Positions 25,298-34,218 are shown, counted from the first letter of the stretch. The stretch: 52,969 nucleotides of DNA from an uncultured SAR86 cluster bacterium (GCA_902591665.1 CACJBO010000001.1:146116-199084); one strand, 5' to 3'. Numbers and translations are program-made. Notes: a model not told the origin generated them from the sequence alone.

Positions 25298-26657
25298 ATT
25301 CTACTCCTTGGGCAAGCGGTAGCTCGCTACCATAATTAACAGTTGCCGTGACTCTTCTCATATAAGCTTTCCATGAATCTGAGCCTGATTCTCTTCCGCC
25401 GCCTGTATCTTTCTCACCACCGAAAGCGCCCCCAATTTCAGCGCCGCTTGTTCCAATGTTTACATTAGCAATTCCACAATCGCTTCCTTCAGAACTTAAG
25501 AATAATTCTGATTCTCTAACATCATTGGTAAAGATAGAACTACTTAATCCTTGTTTTACATTATTTTGCATATGAATAGCATCTTTGAGCTCTGTAAATT
25601 TTTTGACGTATAAAATTGGTGCAAAAGTCTCTGCAAGCATTTCATCCTCAACTTTATTTACTTCAACTATGGCTGGCATTACATAAAATTCTTTTGGGTC
25701 AGCAATCTCAAGCCTTTGGCCGCCGTGAATTTTTACATTTTTTTCTTTAAGGGATGTCAGCACATTCTGCATATCATTAAAGCTTTTTTCAGAGATTAGT
25801 GGACCTAATTGAGAAGCTGTATCAGAAGGATCGCCAATTTTTAGGGTTGCATAATATGCATGAAGTTTATGCATAAATTCTTCATATATATCTTCATGAA
25901 CAAAGGCTCTTCTTAATGTTGTACATCTTTGTCCAGTTGTCCCTGCTGCCGAAAAAGTCACTCCTTTAACAGTCAAATCCAAATCAGCTGTTGGGCAAAT
26001 AATTGCAGCATTGTTACCGCCCAGCTCCAATAATGTTCTACCCAGTCTTTCTGATACTAATGGAGCTAATTCTTTACCCATTTGAGTACTTCCGGTAGCA
26101 GATATAAGAGGAATATTTGAATCTTTGCATAAAGCTATTGCTTCTTCATTACCACCATTAAGGATAAGTAATAATTCTTTGTGATCGCCTGCAACTTTAT
26201 CCCATATTTTTTTAATAGCATCAGCGCATCCTGTTGCATGCGGGCTTGGCTTCCAAATAATACTATTACCGCATACTGAGGCTAAACAAAAATTCCAAGC
26301 AAACACAGCCATTGGAAAATTAAAAGCAGTTATGCAGCCAACCACTCCAAGCGGCTGCCATAGTTCTTGTAATCTGTGATCGGGCCTTTCGCTTGGCATA
26401 GTTAGCCCATAAAGTTGCCTACTTAAACCAGTAGCGAAATCACACATGTCAATTGCTTCTTGGACTTCCCCCTCTGCTTCAGACACAATTTTTCTTGCTT
26501 CTTTTGTAATGACTCTAGCTAAATCAGCTTTTTGATTTCTTAATTCATTGCCAAATTCTCTAATTATCTCTCCCCTTTTTGGAGCAGGTATTAGTCGCCA
26601 TTTTTTCTGGGCCTCTTTTGAGGTATTTACTAGTTCATCATGACTATTAAATTTCAT
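25284..26657 (-). CDS. ALDH7-type aldehyde dehydrogenase (alpha-aminoadipate semialdehyde dehydrogenase-like)
   Basis: A 457-residue NAD-dependent aldehyde dehydrogenase. The general base E211 is in ELGGNN, and the catalytic Cys C245 is in GTTGQRCTTLRR. The segment EIGGAFGGEKDTGGGRESGSD is highly characteristic of the ALDH7/antiquitin group, as is the SWKAYMRR that follows. It is shorter at the N-terminus than usual (about 500), starting after the first helix of the family, though the catalytic core is complete. The start overlaps the upstream membrane-protein gene by 11 bp. Likely substrate: alpha-aminoadipate semialdehyde or a related aldehyde. Confidence 0.87.
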   Translation of the reverse strand: MKFNSHDELVNTSKEAQKKWRLIPAPKRGEIIREFGNELRNQKADLARVITKEARKIVSEAEGEVQEAIDMCDFATGLSRQLYGLTMPSERPDHRLQELWQPLGVVGCITAFNFPMAVFAWNFCLASVCGNSIIWKPSPHATGCADAIKKIWDKVAGDHKELLLILNGGNEEAIALCKDSNIPLISATGSTQMGKELAPLVSERLGRTLLELGGNNAAIICPTADLDLTVKGVTFSAAGTTGQRCTTLRRAFVHEDIYEEFMHKLHAYYATLKIGDPSDTASQLGPLISEKSFNDMQNVLTSLKEKNVKIHGGQRLEIADPKEFYVMPAIVEVNKVEDEMLAETFAPILYVKKFTELKDAIHMQNNVKQGLSSSIFTNDVRESELFLSSEGSDCGIANVNIGTSGAEIGGAFGGEKDTGGGRESGSDSWKAYMRRVTATVNYGSELPLAQGVEFDES

Positions 26658-27147
26658 TCATCTCTCCTTTTGAAATTTTAATAATTTGATAAACAGAAAA
26701 AATCCCAAAAATAACTACATACGACATATAAAAATTTTGAACTAGAGGGTCTTCAATTGAGCTCGCAAGTGGGTTGCTTGGCGGCACTCTCTGAAGCACT
26801 TCTGCAGTCGTTGGCAGCATGCTAAAAAAAACTGTTCCGGTTAATGCAAGCTGCTTCAGATAATGATTTAAAAATCCAAAAATGCTCTTTTTATGAAGAA
26901 CATAAGCAAAAAGGACAGCAAAAATAGTCATCACAGACAGGATGTGGGCGGTGTTAAAAGAACCAGTTGCTCTATATATAAACAATGATGATGCCGAGGT
27001 TACAACAGTAGCAATCAAATAGAATTTTGCCAGTCCAGTATTTATAAAAATAAATCTATCTCTAAATAAAAGATAAAGGCCTACTATGATAGCTGGTATG
27101 CCAACAATAGTATGAAACCATCCCATATAGGTAATTCCACCAATCAT
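26647..27147 (-). CDS. Integral membrane protein of unknown function (166 aa)
   Basis: About five hydrophobic segments, beginning GWFHTIVGIPAIIVGLYLLF. Isolated His residues at the starts of segments (WFHT, NTAHIL) recall DUF2306-like membrane proteins, but the match is weak. The gene sits between the heme-dependent demethylase-like gene (48 bp upstream) and the ALDH7 gene (11-bp overlap), so it belongs to the same oxidative operon. It could be an electron-transfer or substrate-transport partner; no motif proves either. Confidence 0.6.
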   Translation of the reverse strand: MIGGITYMGWFHTIVGIPAIIVGLYLLFRDRFIFINTGLAKFYLIATVVTSASSLFIYRATGSFNTAHILSVMTIFAVLFAYVLHKKSIFGFLNHYLKQLALTGTVFFSMLPTTAEVLQRVPPSNPLASSIEDPLVQNFYMSYVVIFGIFSVYQIIKISKGEMNEI

Positions 27148-27195
27148 ATTTATACCTCCCCAATGTATATATATTTAAGATATATTTTACTCTAT

Positions 27196-27978
27196 TTAAG
27201 ACAAAAGATATTTTTGCAATAACCTTACTTTTTCATCGCCACCAAAATAATCTATTTCTTCTGCGTCGAAAGTTTTGATGCTGGTAATTAAATTTCGTTT
27301 TTGTTCTGGGTAGTTATGAATTAATGAAAGTGGTTGAAACATAACATTGATAGTAAATAATGAATAATCTTCATGAAATCTGCACAATGTTTCTTTCTCA
27401 GATCTTATAAACCATTGTGCTGGATCATCAAACAATGAATCTTCTTCAACAAGATGAAACCTTTCTGTATCTCCGTGAATTAACCAATTTTGCCTTGCAA
27501 ATGGCTTCATAAGCGGAGCTTGTTTTATGAAAGTAGAAATTCTATCGCCAATTTTTTCATTGAGTGTTGTTACAGGGTGATGGATTTCTCTCAACGGCTT
27601 TCCTATTTTTGACTTAACATTCCAATAACTTGGAGAGCAAATGCTTGCAGCTAAAAGCTCTTGATCTCCTTTTGCTCTAATTAGGCACAAATCATCTTGA
27701 ATGAGTAAGCTCATATCAGCAATTAGATCATTATAAATTGACTCTCTTAAGTTAAATTTCTCACTTAAAATTTCTTGTGCTTCAAAGGAATCGCTTGTTA
27801 CAGCAACAACATCATTATATTTGTTATCTAGTAATTCTTTCTTATGTGAGTAAAGATTGGGTCCAATTTTTCTATTCAGCCATTCATCTTCAGAAATTGG
27901 CTTAAGTCCTAACCTATATTTTTGTTTTCCGTCTCCCCAGGGAGGGTTCTCCCAAAAGAAATGGTCAACATCTAGCAT
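27196..27978 (-). CDS. DUF3445 protein, heme-dependent oxidative N-demethylase-like
   Basis: A 260-residue protein of the DUF3445 (HODM alpha) family. Family features include the N-terminal GLKPISEDEWL, LREIHHPVTTLNEKIGDRI with the His-rich PxHxPV-type segment, and FARQNWLIHG. It ends with LCRFHEDYSLFTINVMFQPL. Characterised relatives are heme proteins that oxidatively demethylate amines. Its start directly abuts the stop of the fatty-acid-hydroxylase-like gene, so translation is coupled. Partner HODM subunits were not recognised nearby. Confidence 0.78.
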   Translation of the reverse strand: MLDVDHFFWENPPWGDGKQKYRLGLKPISEDEWLNRKIGPNLYSHKKELLDNKYNDVVAVTSDSFEAQEILSEKFNLRESIYNDLIADMSLLIQDDLCLIRAKGDQELLAASICSPSYWNVKSKIGKPLREIHHPVTTLNEKIGDRISTFIKQAPLMKPFARQNWLIHGDTERFHLVEEDSLFDDPAQWFIRSEKETLCRFHEDYSLFTINVMFQPLSLIHNYPEQKRNLITSIKTFDAEEIDYFGGDEKVRLLQKYLLS

Positions 27979-28800
27979 TTAAACTTTTTCAGTTTCATGC
28001 TCCTGCGGAGATCTGAAGATTGGCCAAAATAATTGAGTTAGCGCAGATACTTCTGATAAGTTTTCAACTCCAACTTTTTTTGGATATTCCCTTGTTATCT
28101 TTGCAGTGCCAAAAATCACATCCCACAAAAATAATAAATTACCGTAGTTGCCTTTGTAATGAGTATTCTCATCAGTTAAGTGTTTTCCATGATGCATCCA
28201 GTGAGTTGAAGGTGTAGATATAGTTCTTTCAAGGACCCACATAATTGGACTCATCCATTTAATCTCATAAAGTTTTCTATCCCATCTTAAATCTGTATGA
28301 GCTCCATATATTACAGCTTGCTTTATTACGATATAAAAAGCATAAACCCATCCTGAACCCAAATAAAAAAGAGCTCCTGCAAACCAAAGTCCTGGCATTA
28401 ATATGTAATATAAAAGAGCATTCCTGTAAACAATTCTAATAGACATATACTCAGAGTCATGATGCGCTCTATGAAGGTTGTATAAAACAGGTACATTGTG
28501 ACAAGTTCTATGCCACCAGTATTGCGTTAAATCATCAAAAATTAAAAGCAAGCCAAATATTGCAAAAAATCCCCATTCAGAAATTAGGCCCTTGGTGGCT
28601 GGAAAAAAAGTTTCAGTTAAACCATAGCCAAAACCAAAAACCAATGGAAGCACAAGAAAATTCAATTGAAAGAAGCCAAATAGTTCAACCACTCCATCTT
28701 TTGGCCTTTGATTGTGTTTGCTGAAGAAATTTGTGTATATGATTTCTAAAAGTACAAGACCAAAGAATAGCCCCAAAATAACTATTTGATACGTTTCCAT
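27979..28800 (-). CDS. Sterol desaturase/fatty acid hydroxylase superfamily protein
   Basis: A 273-residue membrane di-iron oxygenase. Several hydrophobic segments frame the His boxes: HRTCH (HxxxH), HRAHH (HxxHH), and a late HWMHHGKH with further His. This is the FA-hydroxylase fold that hydroxylates or desaturates lipids in the membrane. The gene is 6 bp after the Mpo1-like gene and abuts the DUF3445 gene. Pairing with an Mpo1-like protein suggests fatty-acid 2-hydroxylation, but substrate is inferred only from neighbours. Confidence 0.87.
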   Translation of the reverse strand: METYQIVILGLFFGLVLLEIIYTNFFSKHNQRPKDGVVELFGFFQLNFLVLPLVFGFGYGLTETFFPATKGLISEWGFFAIFGLLLIFDDLTQYWWHRTCHNVPVLYNLHRAHHDSEYMSIRIVYRNALLYYILMPGLWFAGALFYLGSGWVYAFYIVIKQAVIYGAHTDLRWDRKLYEIKWMSPIMWVLERTISTPSTHWMHHGKHLTDENTHYKGNYGNLLFLWDVIFGTAKITREYPKKVGVENLSEVSALTQLFWPIFRSPQEHETEKV

Positions 28801-28806
28801 TGGGTA

Positions 28807-29112
28807 TTAAAAAATTTTATGTTTACCTTGGAGTATTTCTAAGTACATCTTATGATCGCCAATGAAACTCCAAAAAGGATATTTGAAGGTGGCAGGTTTA
28901 TTTTTCTCGACAAAAAAATGACCTATCCATGCAAACCCATATCCAGCTATTAATGAATATAGCAAATACATTAAATCAAAAGTCATGAAGAACCTTATGT
29001 AAAGATAAATAGCTATAGTAGTTCCAATAAAATGTAATAATTTTGTTGTTTTGTTGCTATGCTCGCTTAAATAGTAAGGATAAAAATCTTTAAAATTTGT
29101 ATATCTTTCCAT
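28807..29112 (-). CDS. Mpo1-like (DUF962) membrane protein
   Basis: A 101-residue DUF962/Mpo1-like protein. The typical pattern is present: FYPYYLSEHSN (H18), KLLHFIGT (H27), WIGHFFVEKNKPATF (H65) and the closing FIGDHKMY (H87), with two hydrophobic segments between. Yeast Mpo1 is an Fe(II)-dependent dioxygenase that shortens 2-hydroxy fatty acids by alpha-oxidation, and the conserved His are its metal ligands. First gene of the six-gene operon, followed 6 bp later by a fatty-acid-hydroxylase-like gene, which fits a 2-hydroxylation then alpha-oxidation sequence. Confidence 0.85.
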   Translation of the reverse strand: MERYTNFKDFYPYYLSEHSNKTTKLLHFIGTTIAIYLYIRFFMTFDLMYLLYSLIAGYGFAWIGHFFVEKNKPATFKYPFWSFIGDHKMYLEILQGKHKIF

Positions 29113-29212
29113 ATTAGTCCCCCAAGTGAACTATAAAGATAACCTTAATTTATCTAAGAAACAATATTAAAAACTATTCAAAGATGCTAATTAGTTTTTC
29201 AATTTTAAGCAG

Positions 29213-29232
29213 GCGCTGCCTTCAGGCAGCGC
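29213..29232. terminator. GC-rich hairpin, 8-bp stem with TTCA loop
   Basis: GCGCTGCC pairs perfectly with GGCAGCGC across TTCA, with T-rich sequence to its right (plus-strand reading). It sits just after the stop of the minus-strand gene at 29240, which it probably terminates, yet on that strand the following tail is poor in T. The only clear T-run is on the plus strand, where no gene ends. Confidence 0.6.
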
Positions 29233-29239
29233 TTCTTTT

Positions 29240-29854
29240 TTATTTAGGTGCTGACTCCGGTTGGTAATCGTAATAACCATTAACTGGAATCATAAGATGA
29301 ACATAAGGCGTACCCTTGAACATCACATATGGAGCTCCTGTTGTATAGTCAGTAGATTGGCCATCCATTGAAGACGGGTCTTTTGGCATCAACATTAAAT
29401 GGGCACCAGATTCAATAAAATGCTTATGTCCTGCATTTTTTTGTCCATCGGTGTAAGGCTTAAAATTGTCTACGCCCAAATCACCATGGAGCATCCAGAT
29501 CCAACCATCTCCATCTAATTCTGGTTTAGTGTTTGATTTGTATGCATTCGCCCAAGCAACAGCATTCTTATCTGAGCATGCAGCTGCAGATTCATGTGGG
29601 TCTTTAAAGCCATCTTTTGGCATAGGCATAAAAGGCTCACATCTCCATCCATTTGTGCCCTCTCTCAATACTTTTCCTGAAGCCCCAATAACAGTAGCAT
29701 GGTCTCCAATAAATGCAGGTGCAGCTGATGTGTATGCTTTTATCTCCCAGTCCTCTGAGTTACCCATACCACCATGACTATGAGATCCATGATCTCCAGC
29801 GGTTAGGCTGATTGAAGTAAATAAAAATAATACTCCTAATAATTTATTTTTCAT
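29240..29854 (-). CDS. Secreted protein of unknown function, conserved-looking (204 aa)
   Basis: Begins MKNKLLGVLFLFTSISLTAG, a signal peptide, followed by a His/Gly-rich mature start (DHGSHSHGGMG). A longer frame opens 12 bases upstream, but the ATG at 29854 has a GGGGG-type ribosome-binding site right before it. The rest is Gly/Asp/Trp-rich with two Cys (WRCEPFMPMP and ACSDKN) that could form a disulfide, and SGAHLMLMPKDP and YVMFKGTPYVHLM motifs. His residues near the N-terminus might bind metal. No family name recalled with confidence. Monocistronic, with a hairpin downstream. Confidence 0.7.
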   Translation of the reverse strand: MKNKLLGVLFLFTSISLTAGDHGSHSHGGMGNSEDWEIKAYTSAAPAFIGDHATVIGASGKVLREGTNGWRCEPFMPMPKDGFKDPHESAAACSDKNAVAWANAYKSNTKPELDGDGWIWMLHGDLGVDNFKPYTDGQKNAGHKHFIESGAHLMLMPKDPSSMDGQSTDYTTGAPYVMFKGTPYVHLMIPVNGYYDYQPESAPK

Positions 29855-29944
29855 GATTCCCCCCATGTATTTAAATTACTTTTAATATAGTTATAACATC
29901 ATGTGTGGTCTAATAAAAATATAAAATTTATATTTATTATTTAG

Positions 29945-30496
29945 CTACTCTAATAAGAGTAATGCTTTAATAAGGTTGGACTCTAATAGATTTTTAGAAA
30001 GACACTTTCTGTAAGGCTCAGCACCGTATGCTGGTGTTCCGACTAAAATTAATTTGGATTCATTAGTTGCAAAATCCCATCTCGTTCCCGTTTCAATAGA
30101 TGTAAATTGATAATTTGAAATAATCTCTATTTCTGAAGAATTATTAAATGGGATTGCCTCAATAGTTGTTTCAATGGTCAATGATGATTCAAAAATTCTT
30201 TCAATATAATTGACATACAGTTCGTCATTCATTTTTCCACAATTTATATAGTCTTGTATATTTTTTGGATTAATTACAAAGGATGCTTTTTTATTACTTT
30301 TTTCAAAGTTAATCTGTTGATTATCTAAAAGATTGATCTTTGCTGCCCTTGACCAGAACTCATTGACTTCAAGATTTATATAAAACTTATTATTAAAAAA
30401 TTCTTTTTCAGCAGGAGGTGTGTATTTATTTTCTTGAAGTGGCTCCTGACATGAAAATACTAATATAGTGCATATGACTAAATATATTTTTGGCAT
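29945..30496 (-). CDS. Hypothetical lipoprotein (183 aa)
   Basis: Signal peptide ending in the lipobox VFSC (Cys16), followed by a QEPLQE mature start, so it is probably an outer-membrane or periplasmic lipoprotein. The body alternates Lys/Asn/Glu-rich loops with beta-type stretches (SEIEIISNYQFTSIE, SKLILVGT) and has two further Cys. No domain recognised. It follows the serine hydrolase gene by 2 bp, so the two are made together. Confidence 0.65.
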   Translation of the reverse strand: MPKIYLVICTILVFSCQEPLQENKYTPPAEKEFFNNKFYINLEVNEFWSRAAKINLLDNQQINFEKSNKKASFVINPKNIQDYINCGKMNDELYVNYIERIFESSLTIETTIEAIPFNNSSEIEIISNYQFTSIETGTRWDFATNESKLILVGTPAYGAEPYRKCLSKNLLESNLIKALLLLE

Positions 30497-30498
30497 TT

Positions 30499-31695
30499 TT
30501 AATCAATACTTTTTGCTATAGCTCTAAACATGGCCACATGAGCTGCCTTTGAATATTCTTTTTCAGCAGTAAATCTATGATTTGATGAGGTTTTTGCAAC
30601 TACAACATTTTTTAAAGGGTCTATGTATATATATTGGTTGTAAACTCCTGAAGCAGTATAGTCTGTATCAGGAAACCCGGGCACCCACCACTGCAATCCA
30701 TACCCCCACGGAGAGGATGAAAAATCGTGTTCTCCTGGTATCAAATGTGGAGCATCTGTTTGATGTGATGCATCAACCCAGCTTGATGGAACAATATTTT
30801 CTCCATTCCATTGGCCTCTATTTGCATATAAAAGTCCAAACTTTGCGTAATCTCTTAAGGTTGCATTAAGGCCGCCGAGAGCCATTTCAACACCGTCATT
30901 ATCAACAATAAAATAGGCTTCATCTTCCATTCCAATTTTATTCCAAAGCTTTTCATACAAGTAGTCTTTTAGTGACATACCCGTTACTTCAGCAAGCAAA
31001 AAGCCCAAAATTTGTGTATCAATGCTCACATAATGGTGAAAAGTTCCTGGCTCCTTATCTCTTTCAAGGGTTTTAGCAAAACCTCTAAAAGACGAGCCTT
31101 TGGCTATGGTTCTTCCAAATCTATTTATGTCAGAGTTTGGATCAGCATAATCTTCATTCCACTTAACGCCTGAAGACATCTGTAATATATCTTTAATGCG
31201 CACACCCTCATACCCAGTCCCATTAAAGTCTGGTAAATATTTTGTGATTGGATCTTCAATGCTATCTATTAATCCATCTTGATGAGCTATTCCCACCAAA
31301 GCTGAGACAAATGATTTGGTTACTGAAAAAGCTATATGTTGGCTTGTTGGACTGTTACCATTCCAATAATTTTCATATAGCAAATTACCGTTGTGCAAAA
31401 CCATAAGTCCATCTGTTTTAAAATGTGATAAACCTTCCTCAAGGTTCCTTTCTTGACCTTCAAAATAGTAAGTAGCTGGAAGATCAAAATCCCGCCTTGG
31501 AAAAGAATGAGGGTTATTAGAAGATGGTATAGGCTCTGAAACTTGAAATATTTTATCTATATTAATAAAGTTGCTTGCGATTTTGTCTTCGTTATATAAG
31601 TTTGCAAGCTTATAAAGTCTAGTAACTTTCGGTCCATAAAAAGCTGCGAGAATAACTAGCAGAATAGAAATGCAAATAAGAACTGTTTTAGTCAT
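30499..31695 (-). CDS. Beta-lactamase-fold serine hydrolase
   Basis: A 398-residue class C beta-lactamase/esterase-family protein. The SxxK motif is SVTK (124-127) in HIAFSVTKSFVSALVG, with HYVSIDTQILG as the second-motif region (Tyr) and SPWGYGLQWWVPG before the C-terminal YIDPLKNVVVAKTS strand. An N-terminal hydrophobic segment (about 4-22) anchors it in the membrane facing the periplasm. Most such proteins are esterases or peptidases rather than resistance enzymes. Co-transcribed with the lipoprotein downstream. Confidence 0.87.
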   Translation of the reverse strand: MTKTVLICISILLVILAAFYGPKVTRLYKLANLYNEDKIASNFINIDKIFQVSEPIPSSNNPHSFPRRDFDLPATYYFEGQERNLEEGLSHFKTDGLMVLHNGNLLYENYWNGNSPTSQHIAFSVTKSFVSALVGIAHQDGLIDSIEDPITKYLPDFNGTGYEGVRIKDILQMSSGVKWNEDYADPNSDINRFGRTIAKGSSFRGFAKTLERDKEPGTFHHYVSIDTQILGFLLAEVTGMSLKDYLYEKLWNKIGMEDEAYFIVDNDGVEMALGGLNATLRDYAKFGLLYANRGQWNGENIVPSSWVDASHQTDAPHLIPGEHDFSSSPWGYGLQWWVPGFPDTDYTASGVYNQYIYIDPLKNVVVAKTSSNHRFTAEKEYSKAAHVAMFRAIAKSID

Positions 31696-31736
31696 TTGTT
31701 TAAATTATTCCAAGTCTAGACAAGATAATAATTGCC

Positions 31737-32144
31737 CTATTCTCTTGGGAGTCTGAACATGGTGCATACTTTATTTCCAGAAGGGTCAAGCAAATATGCC
31801 AAATACATTTTTACTCCTCCACCCTCTCGAACTCCAGGTGGCTCACATAATTCTGGGTCTAGGCCTCCTACTTTTTTTCCTGCCTCATACCATTCATTAA
31901 CCATCTCTTCACTTGATGCATTGAAACCTATCGTTGCACCATTACCATGAGATGCTTCTTTGTTATTTATAGGCTGAGAAATAATGAAGCTATTTTGATT
32001 ATTTACAAAATATATATATCTTGTGTGACCATCGTGGTTTAAAGATAATTTTCCTGGTCTTGCTCCTAAGACAGAAAGAGTAGCATCATAAAAAGCTTTA
32101 GACTCTTCAATATCGTTGGCGCCTAACATTACATGACTAAACAT
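31737..32144 (-). CDS. VOC-superfamily protein (glyoxalase/dioxygenase fold)
   Basis: A single VOC module of 135 residues: it opens FSHVMLGANDIEESKAFYDATLSVLG, contains GNGATIGFNASSEEMV, and closes with LLDPSGNKVCTMFRL, the pattern of the YycE/PhnB-like VOC group. A likely metal His is in the first strand. A GGGGAG ribosome-binding site precedes the start; the gene is 14 bp after a methyltransferase gene. Function is not predictable beyond the fold. Confidence 0.83.
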   Translation of the reverse strand: MFSHVMLGANDIEESKAFYDATLSVLGARPGKLSLNHDGHTRYIYFVNNQNSFIISQPINNKEASHGNGATIGFNASSEEMVNEWYEAGKKVGGLDPELCEPPGVREGGGVKMYLAYLLDPSGNKVCTMFRLPRE

Positions 32145-32158
32145 ATAAATCTCCCCAA

Positions 32159-32800
32159 TTAATTTTTATTAAATAATACTACGTCTTTAGCAATAATTTC
32201 ACAATTCCAATCTCTTTGTTTAGCTATAAACTCAAAAGTTTTTTCAGCATAAAATACAACATGGGTTGGGTCTCTTCTATAGTGCCATGAATCGAAAGCA
32301 TCATGAGACGTCAAAAAGCATGTCATCACACCAAGCCACCCGTCTTTTTTAAGCAATGTATTTATAAGGTCAAATTCTTTTTTGGGGTTAAAGAAATGTT
32401 CAGCTGTTTCAGTGCACGTTATAAAGTCATATGTTTTAGAGAAGATTTCTTTATTGGGGAAAAAGAATGGATCGTATAGATCTATTACATATTTATTCTT
32501 TGTGAATATATCTGCTAGAGCTGGTCCATGACCACAACCAAAATCTAAGCCCTTTGCATTTGGATTAATTTTATCCATTAAAGGACTCGAAAGTTTAGAC
32601 AAAAAATTCCTATAGCCTTGATCTTCAATAATATTCTCATGCTCTAAATATCTTTTCTTTTCAGAGTCTTTATCTATATGATGTTTTTTGTCTAAAAACC
32701 TGGCTTCGCATGAATTACAGTGCCAGTAATTTAAACTATCAGACGTTTGAAATGGCTCGACTAGATTACTGCTACATACTATACAGTCTTGGATATTCAT
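32159..32800 (-). CDS. Class I SAM-dependent methyltransferase with N-terminal Cys pairs
   Basis: A 213-residue methyltransferase. The N-terminus has CIVC and, after about 20 residues, CNSC, which suggests a zinc site as in several sugar-modifying methyltransferases. SAM motif I is LDFGCGHGPAL, and a later DFITCTETAEHFFNP matches the motif II/post-II region. It ends with an FEFIAKQRDWN segment. The target molecule is unknown; a sugar nucleotide or glycan precursor would fit the zinc-finger type. Confidence 0.8.
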   Translation of the reverse strand: MNIQDCIVCSSNLVEPFQTSDSLNYWHCNSCEARFLDKKHHIDKDSEKKRYLEHENIIEDQGYRNFLSKLSSPLMDKINPNAKGLDFGCGHGPALADIFTKNKYVIDLYDPFFFPNKEIFSKTYDFITCTETAEHFFNPKKEFDLINTLLKKDGWLGVMTCFLTSHDAFDSWHYRRDPTHVVFYAEKTFEFIAKQRDWNCEIIAKDVVLFNKN

Positions 32801-32901
32801 TTATAACTTTGTACTTTAACGAATTATATAGGCTCTCAAAAGAGTTGTTTTTTTATCATATAATCTTACATCCAATCATGCCAAAAAATACTTTTTAATA
32901 A

Positions 32902-34218
32902 ATGAAAGACTCCAGTATCAAAGATGAGCTAAAAACTTTTGATAACACGTTAGATAAAATTCTTGAACTGTTAGATTCTGATACTCAACAATTCATTTAC
33001 CTCACAGGAGCAGCTGGAACTGGTAAAACCACACTAATTGAAAAAGTCCTTGAAGAAAATAATCTCAAAAAGATAGTTGTAGCTCCAACCGGAGTTGCAG
33101 CACTTAATATTGGAGGGAGTACAATTAATTCTGCTTTTAGAATAGGTTTTGATATTTTCCCTCAAATTCAAGAGTCTAATGATCCAAGATTTAAAAAATT
33201 ACTTAAAAAACTAGAGTTACTTATTATTGATGAAATCTCTATGGTTAGGGCTCCAATGCTTGATGCTATATCTGAAACTTTGAAACTACATAGAAACTCT
33301 TCAGAGCCCTTTGGCGGCATTCATGTTTTGGCATGTGGAGATCTTTTTCAACTTCCTCCAGTAGTAAAAGATAATGAGATTGACGCTATTGATGAAAGAT
33401 ATGAGTCTGTATATTTTTTTAGCTCCAATAGCTTTAAAGAAATAGAGGCTCCAGCTTTTTTTGAGCTCACATATTCTTTTAGGCAAAGTGAGGATGAAGA
33501 CTTTTATTCTTTACTGAACAATATACGACTAGGAGAGAATCTTTCAGAATCTATAAATAAAATAAATAGGAGATGCTTTAATCCAGAGTTTGAAAATGAA
33601 TCTTCATTAATAATCACAACTAGAAAGTATAGGGCCGACCAAATTAATGAGGCAATGCTGAACGAAATAGATGGCCCTGCTACCTCTGCAAAATCTGAAG
33701 AGCTTGGAGAGCTTAATGATAACGATCTTCCTGCGCCAAGAAATCTTAGAATAAAAAAGGATGCAAAAGTAATGTTTATTAAAAATGATAGTGAGGGAAG
33801 GTGGGTAAACGGAACTATTGGGGTGGTCACAAACTGTTCTGATAAAAAAGGAAGGTTTTTAAGAGTAAAAGTTGGAGATGAGATTTTTAAAGTTAAAAGA
33901 GAAGAGTGGAATAAGATTAAATATGTATACGACGAATATAATGATGAGATGGAAGAAGAAATAGTTTCATCTTTTAAACAATTCCCACTAAAGCTTGGCT
34001 GGGCTGTAACTATTCACAAGGCGCAAGGTTTAACATTAGAAAGTTGCTCCATTGATCTTGGTAATGGTGCTTTTGCTACAGGTCAGACATACGTTGCTTT
34101 AAGCAGATGCAAAACTCTTAATTCAGTTAATTTATATCAAGAGCTTAAAGAAAGAGATGCATTGGTAGACTCAGCAATAAAAGATTTCCATAAAGAAAAC
34201 TTTAATTCTTCGGCTTGA
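32902..34218 (+). CDS. Pif1-like superfamily 1 helicase
   Basis: A 438-residue AAA/SF1B helicase. Motifs: Walker A GAAGTGKTT (36-44), VAPTGVAALNIGGSTINSAF (motif Ia), Walker B LLIIDEISMV (107-116), GDLFQLPPV (motif III), YSFRQSED, and C-terminal VTIHKAQGLTLESC with VALSRCKTL, the UvrD_C_2/Pif1 ending. Pif1-type enzymes unwind forked DNA and G-quadruplexes. It is relatively short but complete in the helicase core. Convergent with the small gene at 34202-34369, overlapping it by 17 bp. Confidence 0.87.
   Translation: MKDSSIKDELKTFDNTLDKILELLDSDTQQFIYLTGAAGTGKTTLIEKVLEENNLKKIVVAPTGVAALNIGGSTINSAFRIGFDIFPQIQESNDPRFKKLLKKLELLIIDEISMVRAPMLDAISETLKLHRNSSEPFGGIHVLACGDLFQLPPVVKDNEIDAIDERYESVYFFSSNSFKEIEAPAFFELTYSFRQSEDEDFYSLLNNIRLGENLSESINKINRRCFNPEFENESSLIITTRKYRADQINEAMLNEIDGPATSAKSEELGELNDNDLPAPRNLRIKKDAKVMFIKNDSEGRWVNGTIGVVTNCSDKKGRFLRVKVGDEIFKVKREEWNKIKYVYDEYNDEMEEEIVSSFKQFPLKLGWAVTIHKAQGLTLESCSIDLGNGAFATGQTYVALSRCKTLNSVNLYQELKERDALVDSAIKDFHKENFNSSA

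Noticed and set aside
30499..31695. Beta-lactamase-fold gene as an antibiotic resistance gene
   Set aside because: The fold is shared by esterases and peptidases; there is an N-terminal membrane anchor and no mobile element or resistance context.
32832..32858. GGCTCT/AGAGTT hairpin with T-run before the Pif1-like gene as a terminator
   Set aside because: The stem is 6 bp with two G-U pairs and no plus-strand gene ends upstream, so it is likely chance.
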